Notes under the pieces: model-generated
Seen by the model: the letters and a program-made list of their open reading frames with translations, nothing else
What the model was told of the DNA's origin: nothing
Database searches by the model: none
DNA from: Ancylobacter crimeensis
GTDB taxonomy: Bacteria; Pseudomonadota; Alphaproteobacteria; Rhizobiales; Xanthobacteraceae
Assembly (NCBI RefSeq): GCF_023016805.1
Contig: NZ_JALKCH010000003.1
Coordinates: forward strand, 124,001-188,000
Length of the DNA stretch: 64,000 bases
Reading direction: 5' to 3'
Translations under genes and position numbers: made by a program
In this document: one piece after another, positions 37,041 to 45,640 of the stretch
Layout: every line of letters starts with the position of its first letter
Numbering within the stretch: position 1 is the stretch's first letter

Positions 37041-38189
37041 TCATACGCGCCGATCGGGAGTGAGGAAACGTCGATAGTCAAAAGTCTCCTCGCCGGTTGC
37101 CGCATCTTCCTCTGCCAGAGCAAGGAGATGTCCATGCAGCGGCGATTTGTGGCAGGCCGGATCGGTCTCCGCCGCGTCACCGGCGATCGCCATGGCCTGG
37201 CAACGACAGCCGCCCCAGTCGATTTCCTTGCGCTCACAGGTCTGGCACAGCGGGGGCATCCAGTCCGTGCCGCGAAAGGCATTGAAGGCGGGCGAATCCT
37301 GCCAGATATCGTCGAGCGCATGATCGCGCACGTTCCAGAAGTCGAGATTGGGAATGGTCTCGGCCGCATGACAGGGCAGCACCTTGCCGGACGGCGTCAC
37401 GTTCAGCGACTGCCGGCCCCAGCCATTCATGCAGGGCTTGGGGTATTTGGCGTAATAGTCCGGCACCACCGCATCAATGGTAAGCCGGCCCTTCAGCTTC
37501 TCGCGGGCCTTCTCCACGATCTCCAGCGCCCAGAACACCTGCTCGCGGGTCGGCATCAGCGCGGCGCGGTTGCGCAGGGCCCAGCCGTAATATTGCGAAT
37601 GGGCGATCTCGATGCGCTTGGCATCCAGGCTCAGGGCAAGCTCGATGAAATCCGGGATCTGGTGGATATTGGCCCGGTGCACCACCGAATTGATGGTGAG
37701 CGGCAGGCCCAGTCGGCGCACCTCGCGCGCAACCGCAAGCTTGCGTTCATGGGCGCCGCGGAAATTCGACACGTGATCGGTCATCATCGCGTCCGCGCCC
37801 TGGAAGGAGAGCTGGACGTGATCGACGCCGGCATCGGAGATGGATTGCAGCCGCTCCGCGGTGACGCCGACGCCCGCCGTGATGAGGTTGGTGTAGAGCC
37901 CCACCTTCACGCAGTGGCGGATCATCTCCTCAAGATCGCGCCGCGCGGTCGGCTCGCCGCCCGAGAGATGGACCTGCAACACGCCGAGCTTGGCGGCCTG
38001 CGTGAAGACGCGCAGCCACGTCTCGGTGTCCAGCTCGACATTGCGGCGGTCGAGTTCGACCGGATTGGAGCAATAGGGGCACTGGAGCGGACAGCGATGC
38101 GTCAGCTCCGCCAGCATGCCGTAGGGCGGAGGGACCGGAGGCCGCGCCAGCGCGGTCGCATCGGCATCCGGACGGGTGACGACGTTCAT
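37041..38189 (-). CDS. pqqE: PqqE, radical SAM enzyme of PQQ synthesis
   Basis: A 382-aa radical SAM/SPASM protein. The 4Fe-4S motif CPLQCPYC (Cys33, 37, 40) is followed by [17 protein letters not shown]. The C-terminal SPASM domain has [25 protein letters not shown] and [18 protein letters not shown]. It makes the Glu-Tyr carbon-carbon link in PqqA with PqqD as chaperone. Its ATG overlaps the pqqD stop (TGATG). Confidence 0.96.
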   Translation of the reverse strand: MNVVTRPDADATALARPPVPPPYGMLAELTHRCPLQCPYCSNPVELDRRNVELDTETWLRVFTQAAKLGVLQVHLSGGEPTARRDLEEMIRHCVKVGLYTNLITAGVGVTAERLQSISDAGVDHVQLSFQGADAMMTDHVSNFRGAHERKLAVAREVRRLGLPLTINSVVHRANIHQIPDFIELALSLDAKRIEIAHSQYYGWALRNRAALMPTREQVFWALEIVEKAREKLKGRLTIDAVVPDYYAKYPKPCMNGWGRQSLNVTPSGKVLPCHAAETIPNLDFWNVRDHALDDIWQDSPAFNAFRGTDWMPPLCQTCERKEIDWGGCRCQAMAIAGDAAETDPACHKSPLHGHLLALAEEDAATGEETFDYRRFLTPDRRV

Positions 38190-38473
38190 CAGGCCACCTC
38201 CACCATTCCCTTCGTCGCCAGATTGGCGAGGAAGGCGTCCACATCCTGCGCGACCCGCTCGCGCTCGACCGCGAAGGCCGTGATCAGTTCATCGATGATC
38301 GCGTCGATGGAACGCTCGCCATCGACGCGCTTCAGGATCTCGACCGCCACCGGATCAGGATGCAGCACTCGTTCCGGTGCGAGCAGAACCCACTGGCCCC
38401 GCGCCTCGTCGTGGCGGAGCCGAACGCCGCGCGCGAGGCGCGGCACACCGGCCGGGGCGAGCTGGGCCGCCAT
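38189..38473 (-). CDS. pqqD: PqqD, PqqA-binding chaperone
   Basis: A 94-aa protein of the RRE family. [48 protein letters not shown] is the PqqD core. It presents the PqqA peptide to PqqE. The stop overlaps pqqE, and pqqC ends 3 nt before its start. Confidence 0.95.
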   Translation of the reverse strand: MAAQLAPAGVPRLARGVRLRHDEARGQWVLLAPERVLHPDPVAVEILKRVDGERSIDAIIDELITAFAVERERVAQDVDAFLANLATKGMVEVA

Positions 38474-38476
38474 TCC

Positions 38477-39235
38477 TCAGGCCTCCCGTCGCGCGGGCGG
38501 CGCTGAGGATTGGGGAACGAAGGCGCCGGGATAAGCCATCTTCGGATCCACATAGGCGAAATAGAGTGCGTCGAGCTGCACCCACAGCACGTCGCATTTG
38601 AATTCAAGGGCGCGAATGGCCGCCTCCTGCTGCTCGGGGGTGCGCGCATTGCGCTTTACATAATCGAGCGCGAAGTCGGCATCACGCGGCGCCTCGGTGA
38701 GGCGGTTCTCGAAATAGGCGAGCGTCTCCTTCGAGACGAAATCATAGTTCTTGAGCATCCCCGCGACACGCTCGCCGATGATGCCGGGCGAGAACATCTC
38801 CGTGAGCGAGGAGGCGATGGCCTCCAGCAGGGTCTTCTCGCGCACGAAATGCACATAGGCGTCCACCGCGAAGCGGGTGGCCGGCAGCAGGCCGCGCAGC
38901 GAGGTGACGTAGTCGCGATCGATGCCGAGCCCGTCGGTGAGCTTCAACCAGCGGGCGATGCCGCCCTCGCCCTCGTGATGGCCGTCATGGTCGATGATGC
39001 GCTGGCGCCAGATGCGGCGCAGCTCGGCATCGTCCATCCGGGCGAGAATGGAGGAATCCTTCACCGGGATCATGGCCTGATAGTAATAGCGGTTCAGCGC
39101 CCAGGCCTGGACCTGGCCGAAATCGAGCTGGCCGTTGTGCAGCAGCTTATGAAAGGGGTGCAGGCTGTGGTAGCGGCGCTTGCCCACATCACGCAGCCGC
39201 GCCTCAAGTTCTTCCGGCGAGAGCAGCGTCGTCAT
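38477..39235 (-). CDS. pqqC: PqqC, PQQ synthase (final oxidase)
   Basis: A 252-aa all-helical oxidase. The YHSLHPFHKLLHNGQL start, RYYYQAMIPVKDSSILAR, HDGHHEGEGGIARWLKLTDGLG and SSLTEMFSPGIIGERVAGML are typical. It catalyses ring closure and the eight-electron oxidation to PQQ without a metal cofactor. Overlaps pqqB by 4 nt. Confidence 0.96.
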   Translation of the reverse strand: MTTLLSPEELEARLRDVGKRRYHSLHPFHKLLHNGQLDFGQVQAWALNRYYYQAMIPVKDSSILARMDDAELRRIWRQRIIDHDGHHEGEGGIARWLKLTDGLGIDRDYVTSLRGLLPATRFAVDAYVHFVREKTLLEAIASSLTEMFSPGIIGERVAGMLKNYDFVSKETLAYFENRLTEAPRDADFALDYVKRNARTPEQQEAAIRALEFKCDVLWVQLDALYFAYVDPKMAYPGAFVPQSSAPPARREA

Positions 39236-40170
39236 GGCCTAATCTCCATTCCGTCCTCGGCGACCTCCCACCCCGCGGCCTGTGCTGCGAGGCGCTCCGG
39301 CGTTCCCTCGACGAGTGCCGGATTTGTATTGTTGATATGCACGTAAATCTTGCGACGGACATTGATGCCGGACAAGGCGGCGATGGAACCCTCGGGGCCG
39401 GACATGGCCATGTGGCCCATGCGCTTGCCGGTCTTGGTGCCGACGCCGGCGAGGACCATTTCGTCGTCCCGCCACACCGTGCCGTCGAACAGCACGGCAT
39501 CCGCCCCCTCGATCCTGGCGCGCAACTCGTCGGTCATGCGGGCGCAGCCGGGAATGAAGAGGATGCGGGCGATACCGTCGCTCAGTTCAACGCCGACGGT
39601 CTGTTCGCCCTCGACCGCGGTGGCGACCTCGCCATGCGCGCGGATCTCGCCGCTTTCCAGATAGAGCGCGATCTTGCCGGGGACCGGAAAGATGCTCGCC
39701 TTCAATCCGGGCAGCAGCTCGAAGGTCGTCTCCAGCCCGACCGTGCGGCGCTCGACATAATCGGGTGCGAGCACGTCGAAGGCGCTGTTCGCCGCCAATA
39801 CGCCGTGAATGGCCGCAGTGGCATTCAGGACGAAGGGCTGGGACTCACGCAGGCTCAACAGGCCTGCAACATGATCGATATCTGCATTGGTCAGCAGCAC
39901 CGCGGAGATCGGCGAGTGCCGACGCGCCCCTTTCGGGTGCAAGGCCGGCACAGCCTGGATCTGAGACAGAATCTCCGGTGCACAATTGACCAGTGCCCAA
40001 CGCTCGCCGTCCACACTGACGGCAACGGACGTCTGAGTCCGCCGGCGGACGCGTGGATCACCCTCCCAGGCGAGCGTGCACACTGGACATCGGCAGTTCC
40101 ATTGGGGAAATCCCCCGCCGGCGGCCGAGCCTAGTATGTGAAGCCGCAGACGGGACCCGGCGTGGGGCAT
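39232..40170 (-). CDS. pqqB: PqqB, metallo-beta-lactamase-fold hydroxylase
   Basis: A 312-aa protein starting with LRLHILGSAAGGGFPQWNCRCPVC, the PqqB hallmark, followed by the metal site LLTNADIDHVAGLLSLRE. PqqB hydroxylates the linked Glu-Tyr intermediate. The start at 40170 lies 30 nt after pqqA on the minus strand. Confidence 0.96.
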   Translation of the reverse strand: MPHAGSRLRLHILGSAAGGGFPQWNCRCPVCTLAWEGDPRVRRRTQTSVAVSVDGERWALVNCAPEILSQIQAVPALHPKGARRHSPISAVLLTNADIDHVAGLLSLRESQPFVLNATAAIHGVLAANSAFDVLAPDYVERRTVGLETTFELLPGLKASIFPVPGKIALYLESGEIRAHGEVATAVEGEQTVGVELSDGIARILFIPGCARMTDELRARIEGADAVLFDGTVWRDDEMVLAGVGTKTGKRMGHMAMSGPEGSIAALSGINVRRKIYVHINNTNPALVEGTPERLAAQAAGWEVAEDGMEIRP

Positions 40171-40200
40171 GATGCCTTAACCTGTCCCGTCACGCAGACC

Positions 40201-40278
40201 TCAGAAGTCGGCCGGCATATAGGCGTTGACTTCCATGCCGACGCAGACTTCGACGATGCAGGGGGTCGTCCAGGCCAT
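40201..40278 (-). CDS. pqqA: PqqA, PQQ precursor peptide
   Basis: A 25-aa peptide, MAWTTPCIVEVCVGMEVNAY then MPADF. The strictly required Glu and Tyr spaced E-x3-Y (MEVNAY, Glu16 and Tyr20) are present, and the VCVGMEVNAY block matches methylotroph PqqA. It is cut from the peptide after modification by PqqE. A strong site (GGAGGAAGCACA) precedes the ATG. It is the first gene of the pqq operon, directly downstream of the two-component genes. Confidence 0.95.
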   Translation of the reverse strand: MAWTTPCIVEVCVGMEVNAYMPADF

Positions 40279-40305
40279 TGTGCTTCCTCCAGGTTAAACA
40301 CCTCC

Positions 40306-40326
40306 AGGATCTCATAAGAAGATCCT
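40306..40326 (-). promoter_or_regulatory. Inverted repeat in the pqqA leader
   Basis: AGGATCT and AGATCCT form a perfect 7-bp inverted repeat with a 7-nt spacer, 28 nt upstream of pqqA. On the gene strand the segment reads CTTAGGATCTTCTTATGAG, containing the TTCTTAT element also seen upstream of xoxF. A second pair, CACCG/CGGTG, lies at 40343-40357. It may be an operator or a small leader hairpin. Confidence 0.45.
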
Positions 40327-40474
40327 AAGAGGCTGATTTCGCCACCGAAATCCGGTGACGTGACTTACATTGGGCATTCATGAGCCGAGCGTCAAGAACA
40401 CCAGAACAAAACTTTATTCGCATACGTCACAGCCGAATACTACCGCAACGCACAAGAAAAAGTGCTGCGATTGC

Positions 40475-41164
40475 TCATCCGGCAGGGGCTTCGAACATGA
40501 ATCCCCGCCCACGCACCGTCACGATCAATTGCTCGCCGGCGGGCATGACTTCCGCCAGCTTGTGACGCAGATAGCCGACATAGACATCGACCACGTTCAG
40601 CGAGGCGCCGCCATGGCCGGCCCAGAGCGCGGCGAAGATGTCCGAGCGCGCAAGAGGCTCTCCGGCATGGCGCATCAGCAGGGCGAGCAGCTCGACCTCG
40701 CGCTCGGTGAGACGCACGCGGGCCTCCCCGATCTGCGCCTGGCGCACTTCCATGTCGAGGGTGAGCCGACCGACGGTGAGGCTGCGCGGCTCGCCCTCGT
40801 CCTGGCTACGGCGGAGCGCCTGCACCTTCAGTCGAGCCAGCAGCTCCTCGAAAGCGAAGGGCTTCACGATGTAGTCATCCGCCCCCGCCATCAGCCCCTC
40901 GGTGCGTTCCGCCACGCTGGAACGCGCGGAAAGCATGATGATGGGGGCGAGCTGGCCGGCGGCGCGCAGCGCCTTGCAGACCTCGATGCCGGAACGGCCG
41001 GGCAGCATCACATCGAGAATGATGGCTTCGAAAGGCTTGCCCGTAGCCGCCTTCAACGCCAGATCGCCGTCTCCGACCAGTTCGACCTGATAGCTTTCCG
41101 AGGCGAAGCCGCGACGCAGCAGCGAGCCGATATCGGCATCGTCCTCGACGATCAGGATGGTCAT
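40475..41164 (-). CDS. OmpR/PhoB-family response regulator
   Basis: A 229-aa regulator. Receiver domain: acidic VEDDAD (7-12), phospho-Asp51 in LDVMLPG, and Lys in IVKPFAFEELLAR. The C-terminal winged-helix DNA-binding domain has VRLTEREVELLALLMRHAGEPLARSDI and VVDVYVGYLRHKL. It overlaps the kinase gene by 4 nt. Its place directly before pqqA suggests control of PQQ or methanol-oxidation genes, as MxbM does in Methylorubrum; that is inference from context. Confidence 0.92.
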   Translation of the reverse strand: MTILIVEDDADIGSLLRRGFASESYQVELVGDGDLALKAATGKPFEAIILDVMLPGRSGIEVCKALRAAGQLAPIIMLSARSSVAERTEGLMAGADDYIVKPFAFEELLARLKVQALRRSQDEGEPRSLTVGRLTLDMEVRQAQIGEARVRLTEREVELLALLMRHAGEPLARSDIFAALWAGHGGASLNVVDVYVGYLRHKLAEVMPAGEQLIVTVRGRGFMFEAPAG

Positions 41165-42822
41165 TGAGCCGCCTCCAGAATGCCATGCGGGACGAGCGCG
41201 GGAATGCGGATCTCGACGCAGGTCCCCGCCTGCACCGAGCCCGCAGGCCCTTCCCCCGTCTCCTCATCGGCCGCGACGGGCCCCGCCGTCAACTCGGACC
41301 GGGCGACGCTCGAAATGCCGATCGTCCCCTCATGCCGGTCCACCACCCATTTCGCGAGCGCGAGACCGATGCCGAAACCACCGCCTTCCCGCCCGCCCGA
41401 GGTGCCGCGAAAGAAGCGTTCGAACACGTGCGGCAGCTCGTCGCGCGCAATGCCTTCCCCCTGATCGCGCACGGTCAGTACTGCGGCGGCGCCCTCCAGC
41501 CGCGCGGCGAGCCGGATCGTGGTGCCGGGCGAACTGTGGCGAACCGCATTGGCGACCAACCCCTCCAGCACCTGTCGCAGCCATTCGCCGTCGGCCTCGA
41601 CCACGAGGCCGGGCTCCACTGCGCGTTCCAGCATCAGGCCACGGGCCCGCACCAGCGACGCGACGTCTTCTTCCACCTCGGCGAACAGCCCGGCGACCGG
41701 AATCTCACGTTTTTCAAGCTCGATCTGGCCGGTTTCGGAGCGGGCGATCCGGAGCAGGTCCTCCACCCGCCGGTGCAGCCGGCGGGCGCGGGCCTGAATC
41801 ACCCGCAACGCAGCCGCGAGGTCATCCGCCGTGGGTGCGCCGCGCAGGGTGATCTCCGCCTCGCCGAGAATCACCGTGAGCGGCGTGCGCAGTTCATGGC
41901 TGACATCGGTGAAGAATCGCCGCCGCGCCTGGTCGACATGCTCCAGCCGCTCATTGGCGCCGCGCAGTTCCGCGGTCCGGGCATCGACGATCTCCTGCAG
42001 CCGGCGCTGGTCGGCGACGAGCTTGGCCTCGCGCCGGGCGAGATGCAGCGCCATGCGGTTGAAGCGGGCCATGGCAAGGCTGAGCTCGTCATGGCCGGTG
42101 ACGGTCAGCCGAGTATCGGTTCGCCCGCGCGCGATCTCGGCCGCCGCGGTCGCGACCTCGGCCACGCGATTGATGAGCGAGCGCCCCAGCCGATGATAGA
42201 GAAAAGCTGCCAGCAGCAAGGCTAGAATCACGCCGGCGACACTCCAGCGCACGGTGCGGATGCGCAGGTCGTGCACGGTTTCCTGCGCCTGGTGTGCCGC
42301 GATCCGCTCCTCCTCCATGGCGAGGCCGAGCGGAGGACCGAAACCGGCGGCAAAGACATCGAGCGCGACGCGTACCCCGGTCGCACGCTGGGGCGTGATC
42401 ATCGCCGCCTGTATCTGCCGGTCGAGCACTTCGAACTGGGCGCGCAGCCGGGCAAGCGTGCGGCTACGTGCCGCGAGCAGGGTCTGCTGCTCCACCCCCG
42501 AGGTCCGGGCGATATCCTCGCCCAGCGCATCCTCGAAACGCTGAAACGCCTCGCGCGTCAGATCGCGTGCCTTTGGCAGGTTGCCGAGGCCGTCCGGCTG
42601 CTGCGCCGCCTGCAGGGCCGTGAGGGCATAATCGCCGATGCGCCCGGTGAGAACCGACAGCCGCTCGAGCCGGCGCTGGGCGGAAACGAGGCGGTCCACC
42701 TCGGCATTGGCAAGGCCGAGCACGCCGACCAGCGCGCCGACCGACGTCACCGTCACCAGCACGGCGACCGCGAGCAGCAGGGCCATGCGGCCGCGCAGCG
42801 AAGACAGAAAGGTGCTCAGCAT
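41161..42822 (-). CDS. Membrane sensor histidine kinase
   Basis: A 553-aa kinase. A first transmembrane helix (RMALLLAVAVLVTVTSVGALVGVLGL) and a second one (about residue 190, WSVAGVILALLLAAFLYHRLG) flank a periplasmic helical sensor region of about 150 aa. Then come a HAMP domain, a HisKA helix with the His in FFTDVSHELRTPLTVIL, and HATPase_c with NAVRHSSPGT and GGFGIGLALAKW. The start at 42822 is preferred because the first helix follows at once; the ATG at 42885 is an alternative. Partner of the regulator at 40475. The signal is unknown. Confidence 0.9.
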   Translation of the reverse strand: MLSTFLSSLRGRMALLLAVAVLVTVTSVGALVGVLGLANAEVDRLVSAQRRLERLSVLTGRIGDYALTALQAAQQPDGLGNLPKARDLTREAFQRFEDALGEDIARTSGVEQQTLLAARSRTLARLRAQFEVLDRQIQAAMITPQRATGVRVALDVFAAGFGPPLGLAMEEERIAAHQAQETVHDLRIRTVRWSVAGVILALLLAAFLYHRLGRSLINRVAEVATAAAEIARGRTDTRLTVTGHDELSLAMARFNRMALHLARREAKLVADQRRLQEIVDARTAELRGANERLEHVDQARRRFFTDVSHELRTPLTVILGEAEITLRGAPTADDLAAALRVIQARARRLHRRVEDLLRIARSETGQIELEKREIPVAGLFAEVEEDVASLVRARGLMLERAVEPGLVVEADGEWLRQVLEGLVANAVRHSSPGTTIRLAARLEGAAAVLTVRDQGEGIARDELPHVFERFFRGTSGGREGGGFGIGLALAKWVVDRHEGTIGISSVARSELTAGPVAADEETGEGPAGSVQAGTCVEIRIPALVPHGILEAAQ

Positions 42823-42964
42823 CGGGGCGGCCAGGTCCGGGCTCGTGTGGCGTTGCGGCCTCCGGGGAACGCCCGATGATTTCATGTCCGGCCCGGTCGC
42901 GCACGCTGCACCGCAACAAAGGCGCTGCGCCGCACGACCGGAGCCTTGGATCAGGCGGGACGGC

Positions 42965-43222
42965 TCAGCCGCCAACAGCCTTCTGCGCGTCCTTGATGTA
43001 ATCGACGCACTCGTCATATTCCTTCTCGCCATGCTCGCGCTCGGCGCCCTTGAGGGCCTTGGTGAGCTTGTCGAGCGTGGCCTTCGGCGGCTTCTTGGCG
43101 ATCTCCGCCTTGATCATGGCGATGCCGTCATTGCAGGTCTTCGCATCGTCGGCGAGGGCGACGCCGCCGAAGGCGAGGCCGGCCGCGAGGCCGAGGGCGA
43201 GCTTGAGGCCCGTATAGCGCAT
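42965..43222 (-). CDS. Small exported helical protein with two cysteines
   Basis: An 85-aa protein. A clear signal peptide (YTGLKLALGLAAGLAFGGVALA, cleaved after about residue 24) leaves about 60 residues: charged, helix-forming, with Cys30 and Cys72 that could form one disulfide, and an acidic segment EREHGEKEYDECVDYIKD. A GGGAGGA site precedes the start. It has no EF-hand loop, so it is not lanmodulin. Size, export and neighbours suggest periplasmic metal or cofactor handling, possibly similar to small lanthanide-binding proteins encoded near xox/lut genes. No family was recognised. Confidence 0.72.
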   Translation of the reverse strand: MRYTGLKLALGLAAGLAFGGVALADDAKTCNDGIAMIKAEIAKKPPKATLDKLTKALKGAEREHGEKEYDECVDYIKDAQKAVGG

Positions 43223-43370
43223 GTGAAAATCCTCCCGATGCCCGGCCTGCGCCGGTGCGTTGTGAAAGGCCCTGTTCAGCCAGAACCCGTGCTTTTGTGA
43301 AGAAGACCCCGGCGGCGAAGCGCCGGGGCCGGATGAGGGAGCCCTCCCCCCACCTGATGCGGGACGGCCG

Positions 43371-43871
43371 TTACTTCACCGTCAGCGTACCGAACATGCC
43401 CTTTTCCTCGAGTCCGTCGATCCACCACTTGAAAGTGCCGGTGCGGACCGGGACGAACTCGACGGAGATCGTGCCCGCATCGTCGAATTCGAGATGATGC
43501 GGCGCGCCGTAGGTATGGATTTCCAGATGATCCACGACGATCTGGTTAATCCAGATGTTCCGGAAGAATTCCGGCGCCATGAATTTGTATTCCTTGCCGC
43601 CATTGGAGGTGATGTTCAGGCGGTAGGACTTGCCACCCTCCATGACGATATCCTTGGTCGGCACGGCGAAGTCGTTGCCGTTGGTGTCGCCGAGGACGAT
43701 GTCGGGCAGGTCCGTGCGACCCTTGGCGAGGTCGATGGCCGCCGCCGGCGAAGCACTCCACAGCGCGGTTCCCAGCGCGCCGGCGCCAGCAAGAACCGCG
43801 CCCGCGAGCACCGTAGCGACGGACAGCGTGAACATTCCCCGGCGACCGGTGCGGCGATGGCCCATCGTCAT
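43371..43871 (-). CDS. Tat-exported cupredoxin-like protein
   Basis: A 166-aa protein. The start at 43871 is fixed by AAGGAGG upstream. An N-terminal RRTGRRG with a hydrophobic segment (MFTLSVATVLAGAVLAGAGALG) looks like a Tat signal. The rest is a cupredoxin-like beta domain with IVMEGGKSYRLNITSNGGKEYKFMAPEFFRNIW, HLEIHTYGAPHHLEFDDAGTISVEFVPVRTGTFKWW and the C-terminal KGMFGTLTVK. The type 1 copper Cys is absent; several His (HLEIH, HH) and a Met remain. It may bind copper by another site or bind a different metal. It is alone, but inside the PQQ/fae region. Confidence 0.75.
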   Translation of the reverse strand: MTMGHRRTGRRGMFTLSVATVLAGAVLAGAGALGTALWSASPAAAIDLAKGRTDLPDIVLGDTNGNDFAVPTKDIVMEGGKSYRLNITSNGGKEYKFMAPEFFRNIWINQIVVDHLEIHTYGAPHHLEFDDAGTISVEFVPVRTGTFKWWIDGLEEKGMFGTLTVK

Positions 43872-44220
43872 GCGTTCCTCCTTCATGTCTCGGCTCAGGC
43901 GCGAGTGTTGTTGCTTGGGCGGGAGCGGGGCGATTGTTGCGCCCGGACGGCAGGCCACCGGCAGATGTGGCCTCAAAAAGCCGGAACGAAGCACTCCACA
44001 CCGGGAAATCTTCCCGAAACAAAGCCTAGGGGTGGCAAAAAACGATGTCTAGAGAATTGATACTTATGAATTATTTATGAAATATCGCCATATAGGCCGC
44101 GAAGCCGTGTCCGTGCCCGACACACGCTCCGTCATGCCGCGGCCTGACATGACGTGACGCCGCGGGCTCGCTTGCGACACAGCGGCGCAGTCGTGAACCG
44201 ATCCCGGCATCCCCGGCGCG
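43872..44220. other. Intergenic region without recognisable gene
   Basis: Between the cupredoxin-like gene and the 68-aa gene, both on the minus strand. About 44030-44090 is AT-rich (TTATGAATTATTTATG) and probably holds the promoter of the cupredoxin-like gene. CCGCGGC and GCCGCGG at about 44130-44165 form an inverted pair that may end transcription of the 68-aa gene. Short open frames here do not look coding. Confidence 0.4.
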
Positions 44221-44427
44221 TCAGATGTCCTTGCCATCGGCATGCGGCCCGCAGCGCCAACGTGCAACCCGCCATTTGGGATGGCTTTCCGTCCATCCCG
44301 CGATCAAAGACGGGGCACCGACGAGACATTGCGACGACGGCACGATCTGCTCCTGCCCGAGCGCGACGATTTCCTCGCGGCAGGTGGCTGGCGCGGCGAC
44401 GAGGCACACCGACAAAATGAGTTCCAT
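44221..44427 (-). CDS. Small conserved Cys/Trp-containing protein
   Basis: A 68-aa protein starting MELILSVCLVAAPATCREE, then SSQCLVGAPSLIAGWTESHPKWRVARWRCG. The pattern of four Cys and Trp residues resembles a small protein often seen as hypothetical in alphaproteobacteria. The N-terminus is moderately hydrophobic and may be a short export signal. AAGGGA lies 8 nt upstream of the ATG at 44427; a longer frame to 44493 is less likely. Function is unknown. Confidence 0.6.
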   Translation of the reverse strand: MELILSVCLVAAPATCREEIVALGQEQIVPSSQCLVGAPSLIAGWTESHPKWRVARWRCGPHADGKDI

Positions 44428-44922
44428 GGCGGGATCCCTTTCTGGATCTGGCAGCCTGGACACGTCCTCCCCACTCGGGGACGACGTTAACACCGTCGCG
44501 CCCGCACACGTAGAACGCCGTCAGGCAGGCAATGGTTGTGCCAGCCCGGAGGAATATAAACGGGCGCCATCCATGCCCGGCGGCAATGCGCGCCGCAGGA
44601 TTGGGCGAAGGGCCTGTCGATGTGACTGCCTTATGACCAGTAGCCGATGCGCGGCCGAGTGTCGCCCTTTCGAGCGGCCCTTCCGCTGCCCGTGCAAGTG
44701 CGCTGTGCGTAAGACGTGAAGAACCCCGCAAAAGCAGCATCCGCAACGAAGATTCCCTTGCAGGAAGCGGCGAACCAGAACTAGTCTCCCGGCCGTGACG
44801 TGTCTGGTCGCGCTATCGGGCCAACCGGTTTGGTCTTCAAACGCTGCAACAAAGATAGCCGGGACATCGACGAGGGATTCCTCGGAGCCCTCGAGTGAGC
44901 AACCCCGTTTGGGAGGATTTAG
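44428..44922. promoter_or_regulatory. fae upstream region
   Basis: This 495-nt gap separates the divergent 68-aa gene and fae. No protein-like frame is convincing. It must carry the fae promoter; the last 40 nt include a GGGAGGA ribosome-binding site 5 nt before the start codon. The long leader is notable for a gene that is usually highly expressed in methylotrophs. Confidence 0.45.
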
Positions 44923-45429
44923 ATGGCCAAGATCACCAAGGTTCTGATCGGCGAGTCGCTGGTTGGCGACGGCAACGAAGTCGCGCACATCGACCTGATC
45001 ATCGGACCGCGCGGCAGCGCGGCGGAGAGCGCGTTCGTGAACGCCCTCACCAACAACAAGGACGGTTTCACCTCGCTCCTCGCGGTCGTGACCCCGAACC
45101 TGCTCGCCAAGCCGAACACCATCCTGTTCAACAAGGTCACCATCAAGGACGCCCGCCAGGCCGTCCAGATGTTCGGCCCCGCGCAGTATGCGGTGGCGAA
45201 GGCCGTGGTCGACAGCGTGGCCGACGGCACCATCCCGGAAGAAGAAGCCGACGACCTGTTCATCTCGGTCGGCGTGTTCATCCACTGGGAAGCCGCGGAT
45301 GACGCCAAGATCCAGCAGTTCAACTACGAGGCCACCAAGCAGGCCCTGCAGCGCGCCGTGAACGGCGAGCCGAAGGCCAAGGACGTGGTCGCGCAGTCCG
45401 CTACCGCGAAGCACCCCTTCGCGGCATAG
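44923..45429 (+). CDS. fae: Formaldehyde-activating enzyme
   Basis: A 168-aa Fae. The core [30 protein letters not shown] contains the catalytic His (residue 22 here). Further motifs are [31 protein letters not shown] and [14 protein letters not shown]. It condenses formaldehyde with tetrahydromethanopterin in the cytosol, the entry to the H4MPT oxidation route after methanol oxidation by XoxF in the periplasm. It is monocistronic, with a strong terminator after it. H4MPT biosynthesis genes lie at the right end of this window. Confidence 0.97.
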   Translation: MAKITKVLIGESLVGDGNEVAHIDLIIGPRGSAAESAFVNALTNNKDGFTSLLAVVTPNLLAKPNTILFNKVTIKDARQAVQMFGPAQYAVAKAVVDSVADGTIPEEEADDLFISVGVFIHWEAADDAKIQQFNYEATKQALQRAVNGEPKAKDVVAQSATAKHPFAA

Positions 45430-45592
45430 ATCCGAAGCAACCCTGGGCAGACAACACCTCCGCCCGCGGCCCCGCCGAAGGGCCTGCTCCAGCGGTTGGC
45501 GGCGATCTTTCTCAACAAGTGAGGGCGGCCCAGCCGTCCTCCTGTCTGCGTAAGTCCGGACGGCGAGACCGTCCGTTGATCGCCGACTTTCC

Positions 45593-45624
45593 GGGCCCGG
45601 CATCTCGCATGCCGGGCCCTTTTT
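45593..45624 (+). terminator. Rho-independent terminator of fae
   Basis: A perfect 11-bp stem (GGGCCCGGCAT and complement) with CTCGC loop is directly followed by TTTTT. A smaller hairpin GGACGG-CGAGA-CCGTCC (about 45558-45574) precedes it. Together they isolate fae from the convergent ABC genes. Confidence 0.85.
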
Positions 45625-45640
45625 CATGCCCGCGGGCCTC

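Noticed and set aside
42965-43222. Lanmodulin
   Set aside because: Considered because of size, export and context, but there is no EF-hand loop (no DxDxDG-type motif).
44132-44746. 204-codon minus-strand frame in the fae upstream region
   Set aside because: Arg/Pro/Gly-rich with no domain; overlaps the better supported 68-aa gene in another frame.
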